From contig CAZFXK010000009.1 of NCBI GenBank assembly GCA_964522975.1, positions 1 through 44,591 of the forward strand: a stretch of 44,591 nucleotides of DNA, given 5' to 3'. The DNA comes from Bacteroides_E sp964522975 (GTDB taxonomy: Bacteria; Bacteroidota; Bacteroidia; Bacteroidales; Bacteroidaceae). Shown one piece after another: positions 8,737 to 16,899 of the stretch. The position numbers and the translations under genes were made by a program. The notes below the pieces were generated by a model. That model saw nothing but the letters and a program-made list of their open reading frames with translations. It had not been told where the DNA came from and made no database searches. Within the stretch, counting starts at the first letter, position 1. The number at the start of each line of letters is the position of its first letter.

Positions 8737-8757
8737 ATACTTACGAAAAGTAGGTAT
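8737..8757. promoter_or_regulatory. Palindromic operator candidate upstream of the MATE gene
   Basis: ATACTTAC-GAAAA-GTAGGTAT is a dyad with half-sites ATACTTAC and GTAGGTAT that match except for one G-T position. It overlaps the start of a -7-like box (TATTTTTA at 8755-8762, one mismatch to TAnnTTTG) and lies 40 bases before the ATG. Symmetrical TACTTAC-like sites are typical of winged-helix repressors of the HxlR/MarR type; which regulator binds is not visible here. Confidence 0.45.
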
Positions 8758-8797
8758 TTTTACAGGTTTTTTGAATTTAACGGTAAAAAATATACAT

Positions 8798-10153
8798 ATG
8801 CATACACAAAGTGCACCATTAACTTTAGGCACAGAACGTATTTCTATTCTTTTAAGACAATATGCTATTCCTGCTATTATTGCTCAAACTGCTACTTCTT
8901 TATATAATATGATAGATAGCATATTCATTGGGCATGGAGTAGGACCTTTGGCATTATCGGGGCTTGCCGTAACTTTTCCTTTGATGAATTTAAGTACGGC
9001 ATTTGGTACTTTGGTAGGGGTGGGGTCAGCTACTATGATTTCTATGCGTTTAGGACAAAAAGACTATAAAAATGCTCAAAATATATTGGGGAATTCTGTT
9101 GTCTTAAACGTCATTATAGGTATGCTATTTGCTCTTCTTGCTTATATTTTTTTAGATCCCATATTATATTTCTTTGGAGCAAGTGAAGATACGTTGCCTT
9201 ATGCAAGAGATTATATGGAGATCTTACTTATAGGTAATGTAATAACTCATCTGTATTTTGGTTTAAATAATGTTTTAAGAGCTTCCGGCCATCCTAAAAA
9301 GGCAATGACAGCTACCATTATGACTGTTGTCATAAACACTATTTTAGACCCTATCTTTATCTTTGGTTTTGGATGGGGAATTAAAGGAGCAGCTATTGCA
9401 ACGGTTTTAGGACAGCTATTGGCTTTATTGTGGTTACTTCGTTTTTTTGCAAAAAAAGAGAACTTATTGCATTTTGAAAAAGGTATTTATAAACTCAAAA
9501 AACATATTGTAACCCCTGCGTTATCCATTGGGATATCTCCTTTTTTAATGAATGTTGCTTCTTCTTTAATTGTTATTTTAATAAATCAAGCTTTAGGACG
9601 TCATGGTGGAGACCTGGCTATTGGAGCTTTTGGTATCATTAACCGAATAGAATATTTATTCTTAATGATTGTATTAGGATTCAATCAAGGTATGCAGCCT
9701 ATTGCCGGATATAATTATGGAGCAGAGCAATACAGCCGGGTGACGGAAGTGTTGAAGTTAACTATTCGGTGGGCTACTATAGTTACGTGTATAGGCTTTG
9801 TCATAGGTATGGGGCTCCCTGATTTGGCTGTCTCTTTGTTTACACCTGATGCGGATTTAAAAGAGATAGCGGTTCTTGGATTAAGAATTTCCATTATAAT
9901 GTTCCCTATTGTTGGCTTTCAGATGGTCAGTTCTAACTTCTTTCAGAGTATAGGAATGGTGAAAAAATCCATATTCCTTTCGTTGACAAGACAAGTTCTG
10001 TTTTTAATTCCGGCTATATTGATCTGTTCTCATTTATGGGGAGTTGTTGGAGTTTGGATTAGCATTCCTATTTCTGATTTTTTAGCCAGTATAACTTCGG
10101 GAATTATGATTTGGAGACAATTTAGAGCATTCAAGAATTATTATAATGAATAG
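8798..10153 (+). CDS. MATE-family multidrug/sodium antiporter
   Basis: A membrane protein of 451 residues with about 12 hydrophobic helices in two pseudo-repeats. The N-terminal half has LLRQYAIPAIIAQTATSLYNMIDSIFIG and GLAVTFPLMNLSTAFGTLVGVGSATMIS; the C-terminal half has GFNQGMQPIAGYNYGA. These are typical of MatE-domain efflux pumps exporting cationic drugs or metabolites in exchange for Na+ or H+. I chose the ATG at 8798 over a TTG nine codons upstream, because family members start near this point and the TTG lies within 10 bases of the presumed transcription start. It stands alone, preceded by a palindromic operator candidate, so it is probably controlled by a repressor encoded elsewhere. 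Confidence 0.9.
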   Translation: MHTQSAPLTLGTERISILLRQYAIPAIIAQTATSLYNMIDSIFIGHGVGPLALSGLAVTFPLMNLSTAFGTLVGVGSATMISMRLGQKDYKNAQNILGNSVVLNVIIGMLFALLAYIFLDPILYFFGASEDTLPYARDYMEILLIGNVITHLYFGLNNVLRASGHPKKAMTATIMTVVINTILDPIFIFGFGWGIKGAAIATVLGQLLALLWLLRFFAKKENLLHFEKGIYKLKKHIVTPALSIGISPFLMNVASSLIVILINQALGRHGGDLAIGAFGIINRIEYLFLMIVLGFNQGMQPIAGYNYGAEQYSRVTEVLKLTIRWATIVTCIGFVIGMGLPDLAVSLFTPDADLKEIAVLGLRISIIMFPIVGFQMVSSNFFQSIGMVKKSIFLSLTRQVLFLIPAILICSHLWGVVGVWISIPISDFLASITSGIMIWRQFRAFKNYYNE

Positions 10154-10222
10154 AGAGTAAACAAAATATATTGGTAAAACCATAAGAAGTAAACATTTTT
10201 AATTATTTTTGAATTAGACTTA

Positions 10223-10230
10223 TACTTTTG
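10223..10230 (+). promoter_or_regulatory. Putative -7 box for the cytidylate-kinase-like gene
   Basis: TACTTTTG matches TAnnTTTG fully, 17 bases before the ATG at 10248. A TTTG at 10208-10211 is closer than the normal -33 spacing. Confidence 0.45.
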
Positions 10231-10247
10231 AAAACAGATACATTCCA

Positions 10248-10883
10248 ATGAATACAGAGAAATTTATAATAAACGTAGGACGCCAGTTAGGTAGTGGAGG
10301 ACGTTCTATCGGTCAAGAATTAGCTAAGCGTTTTTCTATTAAATATTACGATAGACAGTTATTGGAAATAGCGTCTAAACAGAGCGGATTGCACAAGAAG
10401 TTTTTTGAAAGAGCGGATGAAAAGGCTTCTAAAGTTTTAGGTGGTGGAATTTTTGGTTCTCGATTTCCTTTTGCCGGTGAAGGATTACTTGGTGGAAATA
10501 ATTATTTAAGTAATGATCAATTATTTAAAATACAAAGTGATGTGATGCGTGAATTAGCTGAAAAAGAATCTTCACTCTTTGTTGGACGTTGTGCTGATTA
10601 TATATTAAGAGATCATCCTCGTTGTGTAAATGTGTTTGTTTCAGCATCAATGGAAGCAAGAGTTATGGCTCTTCAAAATAGAGATGAAGGAGCTACTGTA
10701 GAAGACATTCTTGATATTTTATCAAAGGCAGATAAAAAACGTGCTTCATATTATAATTATTATAGCAATAAGAGTTGGGGAGTGGCTTCAAGTTATCATC
10801 TGTGTATTGAATCATCTGCCTTGGGAATCGAAAAGACTACAGATTTCATAGAACAATTTATTCGAGAGAAATTAGACTTGTGA
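10248..10883 (+). CDS. Cytidylate kinase-like family protein
   Basis: A 211-residue P-loop protein of the Cytidylate_kin2 family (PF13189 type). The N-terminal phosphate-binding region is INVGRQLGSGGRSIGQELAKRF, followed by YYDRQLLEIA; the middle has SSLFVGRCADYILRDHP and the later part KKRASYYNYYSNKSWG, a lid-like basic region. It resembles nucleotide kinases, but it is not the canonical Cmk and its substrate in Bacteroidales is not established to my knowledge. It is a single gene between the MATE exporter and a bidirectional terminator, with its own -7 box. Confidence 0.85.
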   Translation: MNTEKFIINVGRQLGSGGRSIGQELAKRFSIKYYDRQLLEIASKQSGLHKKFFERADEKASKVLGGGIFGSRFPFAGEGLLGGNNYLSNDQLFKIQSDVMRELAEKESSLFVGRCADYILRDHPRCVNVFVSASMEARVMALQNRDEGATVEDILDILSKADKKRASYYNYYSNKSWGVASSYHLCIESSALGIEKTTDFIEQFIREKLDL

Positions 10884-10901
10884 AAATTATTTCTAAAGAA
10901 G

Positions 10902-10938
10902 AAAAAGCGATGCAAAAGAATGATTTGCATCGCTTTTT
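10902..10938. terminator. Bidirectional intrinsic terminator
   Basis: A 15-bp stem: AAAAA plus GCGATGCAAA (10902-10916) pairs with TTTGCATCGC plus TTTTT (10924-10938), around a 7-nt loop. It separates the convergent kinase-like (+) and GH2 (-) genes and has a U tract in both directions. Confidence 0.88.
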
Positions 10939-10958
10939 TTATTAATGGGGGAGACTCT

Positions 10959-13394
10959 TTATTTTCTTACCGGTATTTTAAGGACTCCTTTTTTTACTCC
11001 TTTTGCTGAGGCTTCAATTATTATTTCTCCTTCTTGATTGGAAGATTGCACAATGGCAGTAAGCATTCCATTAAATGCCGGCATTTTAGGTTGATGAAAA
11101 ACGTAAAGACAAGTAGGATCGCCATTAGCAGTTGCTCTAAACTTTCCTGAACCTTTCACTCTGAATTGTACTTCTCTTTGATCAGTAGAACAAAGATTTC
11201 CATTCTCGTCAATTACACTAACAGTAATATAAGCCAAATCTTCTCCATTGGGTTGTAAATTTGAGGTGTTACTTGTTAGTTTAATTTGATGGGGTTTATC
11301 TGCTGTTTTGAGCTGTTTTTCATATACTGGATTTCCGTTTTCATCATAGGCAATTACTTTAAGTTCTCCGGGTTCATAGCGAATATCTTTCCACATTAGG
11401 CGATATCTGTTTTGTGGAGTAGAATTGTTTTTGTATTGTCTACCTTGACTTTTGCCATTGATGAATAGTTCAGCACAAGGATAATTTGTATATACAAAAA
11501 TCGGTATGACTTCTCCTTTTTTGTCCTCCCAATTCCAATGAGGGAGAATATGTAAAGTAGGCTCTTTTTTATTCCAAATGCTGCGATATAGGTAATACCG
11601 ATCTTTGGGAATGGAGGCAAGGTCAATAATTCCGAACATGGAGCTGTGATTAGGCCAAGCATCAGTATCATAAGGCGAAGGCTCACCTAAGTAATCGAAT
11701 CCGGTCCATACAAACTGCCCAATGGTCCAATCGTAATCATCTGCAAGCATAAAGTCTTCTTCGGGTAAATTAGACCAGGAACAATGTTCTAAATCATACG
11801 ATGAAGATTGATGATCAGGATAGGTTGCATCCGCTTTTATTTCTATAGGGAACTTATATACGCCTCTGGAGCTGACAGTAGAAGCTGTTTCAGAGCCAAG
11901 GACAATTTGTTGTGGTAGCTTTTCGTAGGCTTCAAGGTATCTATGAGTACGATAATTAAATCCGGGTACGTCTAATAAAGCAGCAAATCCATTATCTAAT
12001 ACACAGCTAACTTGATCCATGCCGCAGGTTACTAAACGAGTAGGATCTTCTCTATGACAAATTTGCTGTAAGAAGGAAGCTACTTTATAACCTTCCGGAT
12101 TGCATTGTGTCGGCACTTCATTTCCAATGCTCCACAGAATGACAGAGGGGTTATTTCTATAGTTGTGAATCATATTGATGAGATCCTTCTCTGCCCATTC
12201 ATTAAAGAACCGATGATAACCATTTTTGCATTTTGCAATATCCCATTCGTCAAAAGCTTCAATAATCATCATAAAACCCATTTCATCGCATAACTCAACA
12301 AGTTCGGGAGCTGGCATATTGTGCGCAGTACGTATGGCATCACAGCCCATATCTTTTAATAAATTAAGTTGATGACGCAAAGCGGATTTATTAATGGCTG
12401 CTCCTAATGGACCTAAGTCGTGATGATTGCAAACCCCTTGAAATTTCCTTTTTTCTCCATTCAGGTAAAATCCTTTATTAGCTATGAACTCTATTTTTCG
12501 AATTCCAAATGGAGTAGTGTAAGAGTCTACTTTTTCCCCTTTGAAATAGAGAGTTGATATAGCTTGATACAGATTTGGATTTTCAGGTGACCATAATAAG
12601 GGTTCATTCAGAATAAAGTGTTGTTCAAAAGGTTGTTCGTGATGAATTTTTCTTGAGTTTTTTTGAATTGAAACGACTTCGCCTTTTGGTGACACAATTT
12701 GTGTTTCTATTAATAGTTCTTCATTTTGTGTGTTGTTTATTGTAGTTTGTATTTTTATCGCAGCAAAATCCTTAGAAATATGTGGAGTAGTTATGAAAGT
12801 ACCCCAAATTGGAATGTGAACTTTATTTGTAGTTATTAAATGCACATTCCGATAAAGACCTGCTCCGGGATACCAACGAGAAGATTCCGGTTTGTTTTCT
12901 AAACGAACAGCTAATGTGTTTTTCCCTACTTTGTTTAAGTAGGGGGTAACGTTGCAATGGAATGAGTTGTAACCCCAAGGCCAAAAGCAAACCTTTTCTC
13001 CATTAATATAGACTTTCGCCTCACTCATGGCACCATCAAATAGTATTTGTGCTTCTTTTCCAAGAGGAACTTCAAAAGTTGTTCTATACCATCCTATGCC
13101 TACATAAGGAAGGCCCCCCGTTCTTCCTGTTTTTACTGAAGCTTGTTTTTCCATGTTTTGGGTAATGGTAACTTCTTGCAAGTCGTGCTTGCGATCGAAA
13201 GGTCCGAAAATGGCCCAATCGTGAGGAATTGATACCGTTTCCCATTGACTATCGTCGAATTCTACTTTATATGCATCTTGAACATCTTCATTTATGAATT
13301 TCCAATGATTCTTTAATGTTTGTGTGGTTCGTTGGGCAAAAGAGAGGGAAATAAAACCGCAAAACATAACTAGCGAAAACAATCTAGTTTTCAT
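10959..13394 (-). CDS. Secreted glycoside hydrolase family 2 (beta-galactosidase-like)
   Basis: A GH2 enzyme of about 811 residues. A signal peptide (RLFSLVMFCGFISLSFAQ) is followed by the sugar-binding jelly roll (about 30-190), an Ig-like domain (195-300), a TIM barrel (300-600) and C-terminal Ig-like domains. The likely acid/base is the glutamate of WSIGNEVP (E428, numbering from a TTG two codons upstream) and the nucleophile is E504 in VLGSETASTVSS. Related Bacteroidota enzymes act on beta-galactosides or beta-glucuronides; the substrate is not decided by sequence alone. The start at 13394 (ATG, MKTRLF) is preferred over the TTG at 13400. It lies 30 bases after the M48 gene and may be cotranscribed with it. 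No SusC/SusD pair adjoins it, so it is not in a classical polysaccharide utilisation locus here. Confidence 0.9.
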   Translation of the reverse strand: MKTRLFSLVMFCGFISLSFAQRTTQTLKNHWKFINEDVQDAYKVEFDDSQWETVSIPHDWAIFGPFDRKHDLQEVTITQNMEKQASVKTGRTGGLPYVGIGWYRTTFEVPLGKEAQILFDGAMSEAKVYINGEKVCFWPWGYNSFHCNVTPYLNKVGKNTLAVRLENKPESSRWYPGAGLYRNVHLITTNKVHIPIWGTFITTPHISKDFAAIKIQTTINNTQNEELLIETQIVSPKGEVVSIQKNSRKIHHEQPFEQHFILNEPLLWSPENPNLYQAISTLYFKGEKVDSYTTPFGIRKIEFIANKGFYLNGEKRKFQGVCNHHDLGPLGAAINKSALRHQLNLLKDMGCDAIRTAHNMPAPELVELCDEMGFMMIIEAFDEWDIAKCKNGYHRFFNEWAEKDLINMIHNYRNNPSVILWSIGNEVPTQCNPEGYKVASFLQQICHREDPTRLVTCGMDQVSCVLDNGFAALLDVPGFNYRTHRYLEAYEKLPQQIVLGSETASTVSSRGVYKFPIEIKADATYPDHQSSSYDLEHCSWSNLPEEDFMLADDYDWTIGQFVWTGFDYLGEPSPYDTDAWPNHSSMFGIIDLASIPKDRYYLYRSIWNKKEPTLHILPHWNWEDKKGEVIPIFVYTNYPCAELFINGKSQGRQYKNNSTPQNRYRLMWKDIRYEPGELKVIAYDENGNPVYEKQLKTADKPHQIKLTSNTSNLQPNGEDLAYITVSVIDENGNLCSTDQREVQFRVKGSGKFRATANGDPTCLYVFHQPKMPAFNGMLTAIVQSSNQEGEIIIEASAKGVKKGVLKIPVRK

Positions 13395-13424
13395 GATCAA
13401 TATTCTGTTTTTTTGATTGATGAA

Positions 13425-14288
13425 TTAATATTCAAACTTGAATGAACGTTTCTGTTTCGTATTGCTGGTTGAGGTTGAGGATGAAACAGGTTTGATTTTT
13501 GGATTATTATTTAATTCAGAAATCAGTTTTTCTAAATTTTGAATTCTGGTTTTATCAGAAGGGTGGGTACTTAAAAATTCAGGAGTCGATTGTCCGCCTG
13601 CACTCATTTTTTGCCAAAAGCTAATGGCAGCTTTAGGATTGTATCCTGCCATATAAGCAAAAATTACGCCTAAATGATCTGCTTCAATTTCATTCGACCG
13701 TGAATAGGGTAGCATAACGCCATATTGGGCACCTAATCCATAAACTGTTTGTGCTAAGGAACGGGTTAAAGAAGATTTCATATTCAATGCTCCATCTAAA
13801 ATGGTACCTCCATAATTTACTAACATCTGTTGGCTGATTCGTTCTGCTGAATGTTTGGCTACAGCATGTGCAATTTCATGTCCCAGAATGATAGCCAATT
13901 CATCTTCAGTCTGCGTATAGGGAAGTATTCCTTCATTGACTACGATTTTACCGCCAGGCATACAAAATGCATTTGCTGATTTGTCTTGTACTAAATGAAA
14001 TTCCCAAGCAAATCCTTTAATATCATCTGTTCTTCCTTCTGTTTTTAAATAGGTTTCTACGGCATTAGCTATTTTTCTACCCACTTTTTGTACAAGTCTT
14101 GTTTTTTCCTGATTACTAGAAGGTTTAGCTGTTTTCATGTAGTCTGAAAAACTTTGTTGGCTTAGACTTAAAACCTCTTCGTCTGAAACTAATAAAAGTT
14201 GTTTTCTACCTGTCACAGCAACAGTACTACATCCTAGCAGTATGAATAATGGAATCGTTAAGATGAAATTAAATAATTGTCTTTTCAT
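13425..14288 (-). CDS. M48-family metalloprotease, lipoprotein (LoiP/BepA-like)
   Basis: A 287-residue peptidase with a lipoprotein signal (lipobox LLGC, cysteine 20), so it should be anchored in the membrane and face the periplasm. The zinc site is HEIAH at 137-141, with the third ligand in SNEIEADHLG. HPSDKTRIQNLEKL is the usual conserved C-terminal motif of this family. Relatives degrade misfolded outer-membrane proteins. A GTG at 14309 would add seven residues before the basic signal start; the ATG at 14288 (MKRQLF) gives a standard lipoprotein signal and avoids the terminator hairpin at 14303-14336. It ends in a low-complexity Ser/Thr-rich tail. It is probably cotranscribed with the downstream GH2 gene. 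Confidence 0.9.
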   Translation of the reverse strand: MKRQLFNFILTIPLFILLGCSTVAVTGRKQLLLVSDEEVLSLSQQSFSDYMKTAKPSSNQEKTRLVQKVGRKIANAVETYLKTEGRTDDIKGFAWEFHLVQDKSANAFCMPGGKIVVNEGILPYTQTEDELAIILGHEIAHAVAKHSAERISQQMLVNYGGTILDGALNMKSSLTRSLAQTVYGLGAQYGVMLPYSRSNEIEADHLGVIFAYMAGYNPKAAISFWQKMSAGGQSTPEFLSTHPSDKTRIQNLEKLISELNNNPKIKPVSSSTSTSNTKQKRSFKFEY

Positions 14289-14302
14289 GTTTTTATCAAA
14301 AT

Positions 14303-14336
14303 AAAACACAGCTAATTCTTAAATTAGCTGTGTTTT
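14303..14336 (-). terminator. Terminator of the acn-icd-gltA operon
   Basis: A perfect 15-bp stem, AAAACACAGCTAATT with AATTAGCTGTGTTTT, around a 4-nt loop. It lies 15 bases after the gltA stop and just before the M48 start. Confidence 0.85.
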
Positions 14337-14351
14337 GAGTTATTAATTAAG

Positions 14352-15704
14352 TTATGCTCTTTCCTTTAAAGGGGTATAAGTCTTGGCTTGAACTGAATTG
14401 ATATAGGCCGGACGAATGATACGTTTACCCTTAAACGTTAATTCCTCATTGCGGTGAGCACACCAACCTACAATACGTGCCATGGCAAATAGGGGTGTGT
14501 AAATTTCTTGAGGTAATCCAATCAACTCATATACAAATCCGGAATAAAAATCAACATTGCTAGATACGGTTTTTCCTTTACCTTTTACTTTAGCAAAAGT
14601 TTCTATGGCTCTTTCTTCTAATAATTCCAAGAATGCAAACTCTTTTTCTTTTTTCTTTTCTTTTGCCAAATCTCGCGCTAATTCTTTTAACAATACTGCC
14701 CGAGGGTCAGAAATAGTATATACAGCATGACCGATACCATAAATCAATCCCGTTTTATTATATACTTCCTTATTTAACATCCGTTTGAAATAGTTGTCTA
14801 TTTCATTCTTATCAGTCCAACCTTTTATGTTTTCCTGTAAATGGTGGAACATATCAATCACCTGAATATTGGCTCCTCCGTGTAGTGGACCTTTTAGCGA
14901 TCCGATTCCTGCTGCTATGGAAGAATAAGTGTCTGTTCCGGTAGAAGAGGTTACCCTAACAGAAAAAGTAGAGTTGTTTCCTCCTCCATGTTCTGCTTGT
15001 AAAATGAGCAATAAATCTAAAGTACGAGCATCTAATTCGGTATAATCTTTCTTTAACATATATAGAAAGTTCTCGGCAATTGATAAATTCTCGCGTGGAT
15101 GTCTTATATGTAGCGATCTTCCAAACGTAGCGTGGCGATATACATTATACGCATAAGCTATGATAGTAGGAAAACGAGAAATCAAGCTAATGCTTTGGCG
15201 CATTAAATTGTCTTTTGATGTGTCATCCGGATTCTCATCAAAAATATACATCTCAAGTACACTTCGAGCTAAAATATTCATAATATTTGAGCCTTCTAAA
15301 TCTAAAATGTTCATCTTTGTCTTTTGATCCAAAGGAACGCTGTCTCCTAATAATTCTTTGAAAAGAGCTAGTTCTTCTTTATTGGGTAAATCACCCGAAA
15401 GAAGAAGATAAGCTACCTCCTCAAAACCGAATCTTTTTTCCTTGATGATGGCTTTCACTATGTCTTCAACATCTAATCCTCTGTAGTATAATTTACCGGG
15501 TATGGGTTTTAATCCTCCTCCCTCAATCCTTTCATAACCCACTACATTTCCTACTTGAGTTATACCAACGATAACCCCTGTACCATCATCATTACGAAGA
15601 CCTCTTTTTACATTATGTTTGCTGAACAGTTCCGAGTCAAATGCTGCCGACTTCTCCATTTGTTCTGCCAGCTTATAAATTACATATTCTTTTTTTAGTG
15701 CCAT
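14352..15704 (-). CDS. gltA: Citrate synthase
   Basis: A 450-residue citrate synthase of the type found in Bacteroides. It has RGLDVEDIVKAI, FGFEEVAYLLLSGDLP, the catalytic histidine regions ILQAEHGGGNNSTFSVRV and GLIYGIGHAVYTISDPRA, and the aspartate in SSNVDFYSGFVYELIGLP. It condenses oxaloacetate and acetyl-CoA to citrate. It begins one base after the icd stop and is the last gene of the acn-icd-gltA operon, which supplies 2-oxoglutarate for glutamate synthesis. A typical member of its family. Confidence 0.96.
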   Translation of the reverse strand: MALKKEYVIYKLAEQMEKSAAFDSELFSKHNVKRGLRNDDGTGVIVGITQVGNVVGYERIEGGGLKPIPGKLYYRGLDVEDIVKAIIKEKRFGFEEVAYLLLSGDLPNKEELALFKELLGDSVPLDQKTKMNILDLEGSNIMNILARSVLEMYIFDENPDDTSKDNLMRQSISLISRFPTIIAYAYNVYRHATFGRSLHIRHPRENLSIAENFLYMLKKDYTELDARTLDLLLILQAEHGGGNNSTFSVRVTSSTGTDTYSSIAAGIGSLKGPLHGGANIQVIDMFHHLQENIKGWTDKNEIDNYFKRMLNKEVYNKTGLIYGIGHAVYTISDPRAVLLKELARDLAKEKKKEKEFAFLELLEERAIETFAKVKGKGKTVSSNVDFYSGFVYELIGLPQEIYTPLFAMARIVGWCAHRNEELTFKGKRIIRPAYINSVQAKTYTPLKERA

Positions 15705-15705
15705 A

Positions 15706-16899
15706 TTACTTCGATTTTATGTATTGAACAATTTTATTTGAGAATTCAGTCGTAGATAAACTTTGACCATTTTCCATGAAACGAGCTAAATCGTGTGTAG
15801 CTAGTCCTTCTTTGAAATGATATTCCAATGCCTCTTCAATTATTGAAGAGGCTTCATTCCATCCCATATAATCTAACATCATATTAGCTGATAGAATAAT
15901 GGAACATGGATTAACACTATTCTTTCCGGCAATGTCAGGAGCCGTACCATGAGTTGCTTCAAATAAAGCGTATCCTGTTTGATAGTTTATGTTTCCTCCG
16001 GGTGCAATGCCAATACCTCCAACCATCGCTGCCAGTTGATCTGAAATATAATCTCCATTTAGATTAAGAGTGGCAATGACTGAGTAGGCTTCCGGTTTTA
16101 TTAAGGTGTTTTGTAGAAAAGCATCTGCGATACAATCATTAATTGTTAATCTTCCCTCTTTTATCTCTTGTGCAAATTCCCTTTCTGCTAATTCGTATCC
16201 CCATTTTTTAAATCCACCTTCCGTGAATTTCATAATGTTACCTTTGTGTACAAGAGTTACAGTAGGAAGATTATGCTCTAAGGCATAAATACAAGCCGAA
16301 CGAATTAAGCGTTCACTACCTTCTTTTGAAACAGGTTTAATCCCAAAAGCGGAGGTTTCCGGAAATCGAACAGAGTCTACTTTCATCTCTTTTTCTAAAA
16401 AAGAGTATAATTTTTTTGCTTCATCGGATCCAGCTTCCCATTCTATTCCGGCATAGATATCTTCCGTATTCTCTCTAAAAATGTGCATGTCAACTTTCTG
16501 TGGTTCTTTGACAGGAGAAGATATCCCGTTATACCATCTAACTGGTCGTAAACAAACATACAAGTCTAAAGCTTGCCTCAATGCTACATTTAAGGAACGA
16601 ATCCCCCCACCAATGGGCGTTGTTAAAGGTCCTTTTATACCAACTAAATAGTCTTGAAAAGCCTTTATCGTTTCTTCAGGAAGCCAAGTCGCTGTTTTTT
16701 TATAAGCTTTTTCTCCAGCTAATACCTCAAGCCATTCTATTTTTCTATTCCCCTCATAAGTCTTTTCAATTGCAGCATCAACAATCTGTTGCATAGCCGG
16801 AGTTATTTCACTTCCTACTCCATCACCTTCAATGTAAGGTATGGTAGGGTTAGATGGCACGTGCAGTTTTCCTGAATTATCTATTGTTATTTTACTCAT
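15706..16899 (-). CDS. icd: Isocitrate dehydrogenase (NADP-dependent)
   Basis: A decarboxylating dehydrogenase of 397 residues from the chosen start. It has IPYIEGDGVGSEITPAM, the substrate loop SLNVALRQALDLYVCLRPVRW, YAGIEWEAGS, TLVHKGNIMKFTEG and ATHGTAPDIAGKNSVNPCS. It makes 2-oxoglutarate from isocitrate. I chose the ATG at 16899 (MSKITIDNSGK), whose first bases overlap the acn stop as ATGA; a longer frame reaching 16938 would run into the acn coding sequence and adds 13 residues not expected in this family. The overlap suggests translational coupling to acn. Confidence 0.95.
   Translation of the reverse strand: MSKITIDNSGKLHVPSNPTIPYIEGDGVGSEITPAMQQIVDAAIEKTYEGNRKIEWLEVLAGEKAYKKTATWLPEETIKAFQDYLVGIKGPLTTPIGGGIRSLNVALRQALDLYVCLRPVRWYNGISSPVKEPQKVDMHIFRENTEDIYAGIEWEAGSDEAKKLYSFLEKEMKVDSVRFPETSAFGIKPVSKEGSERLIRSACIYALEHNLPTVTLVHKGNIMKFTEGGFKKWGYELAEREFAQEIKEGRLTINDCIADAFLQNTLIKPEAYSVIATLNLNGDYISDQLAAMVGGIGIAPGGNINYQTGYALFEATHGTAPDIAGKNSVNPCSIILSANMMLDYMGWNEASSIIEEALEYHFKEGLATHDLARFMENGQSLSTTEFSNKIVQYIKSK

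Noticed and set aside
10208..10211. TTTG as the -33 element for the cytidylate-kinase-like gene
   Set aside because: Only 11 bases from the -7 box, where about 19-21 are expected.
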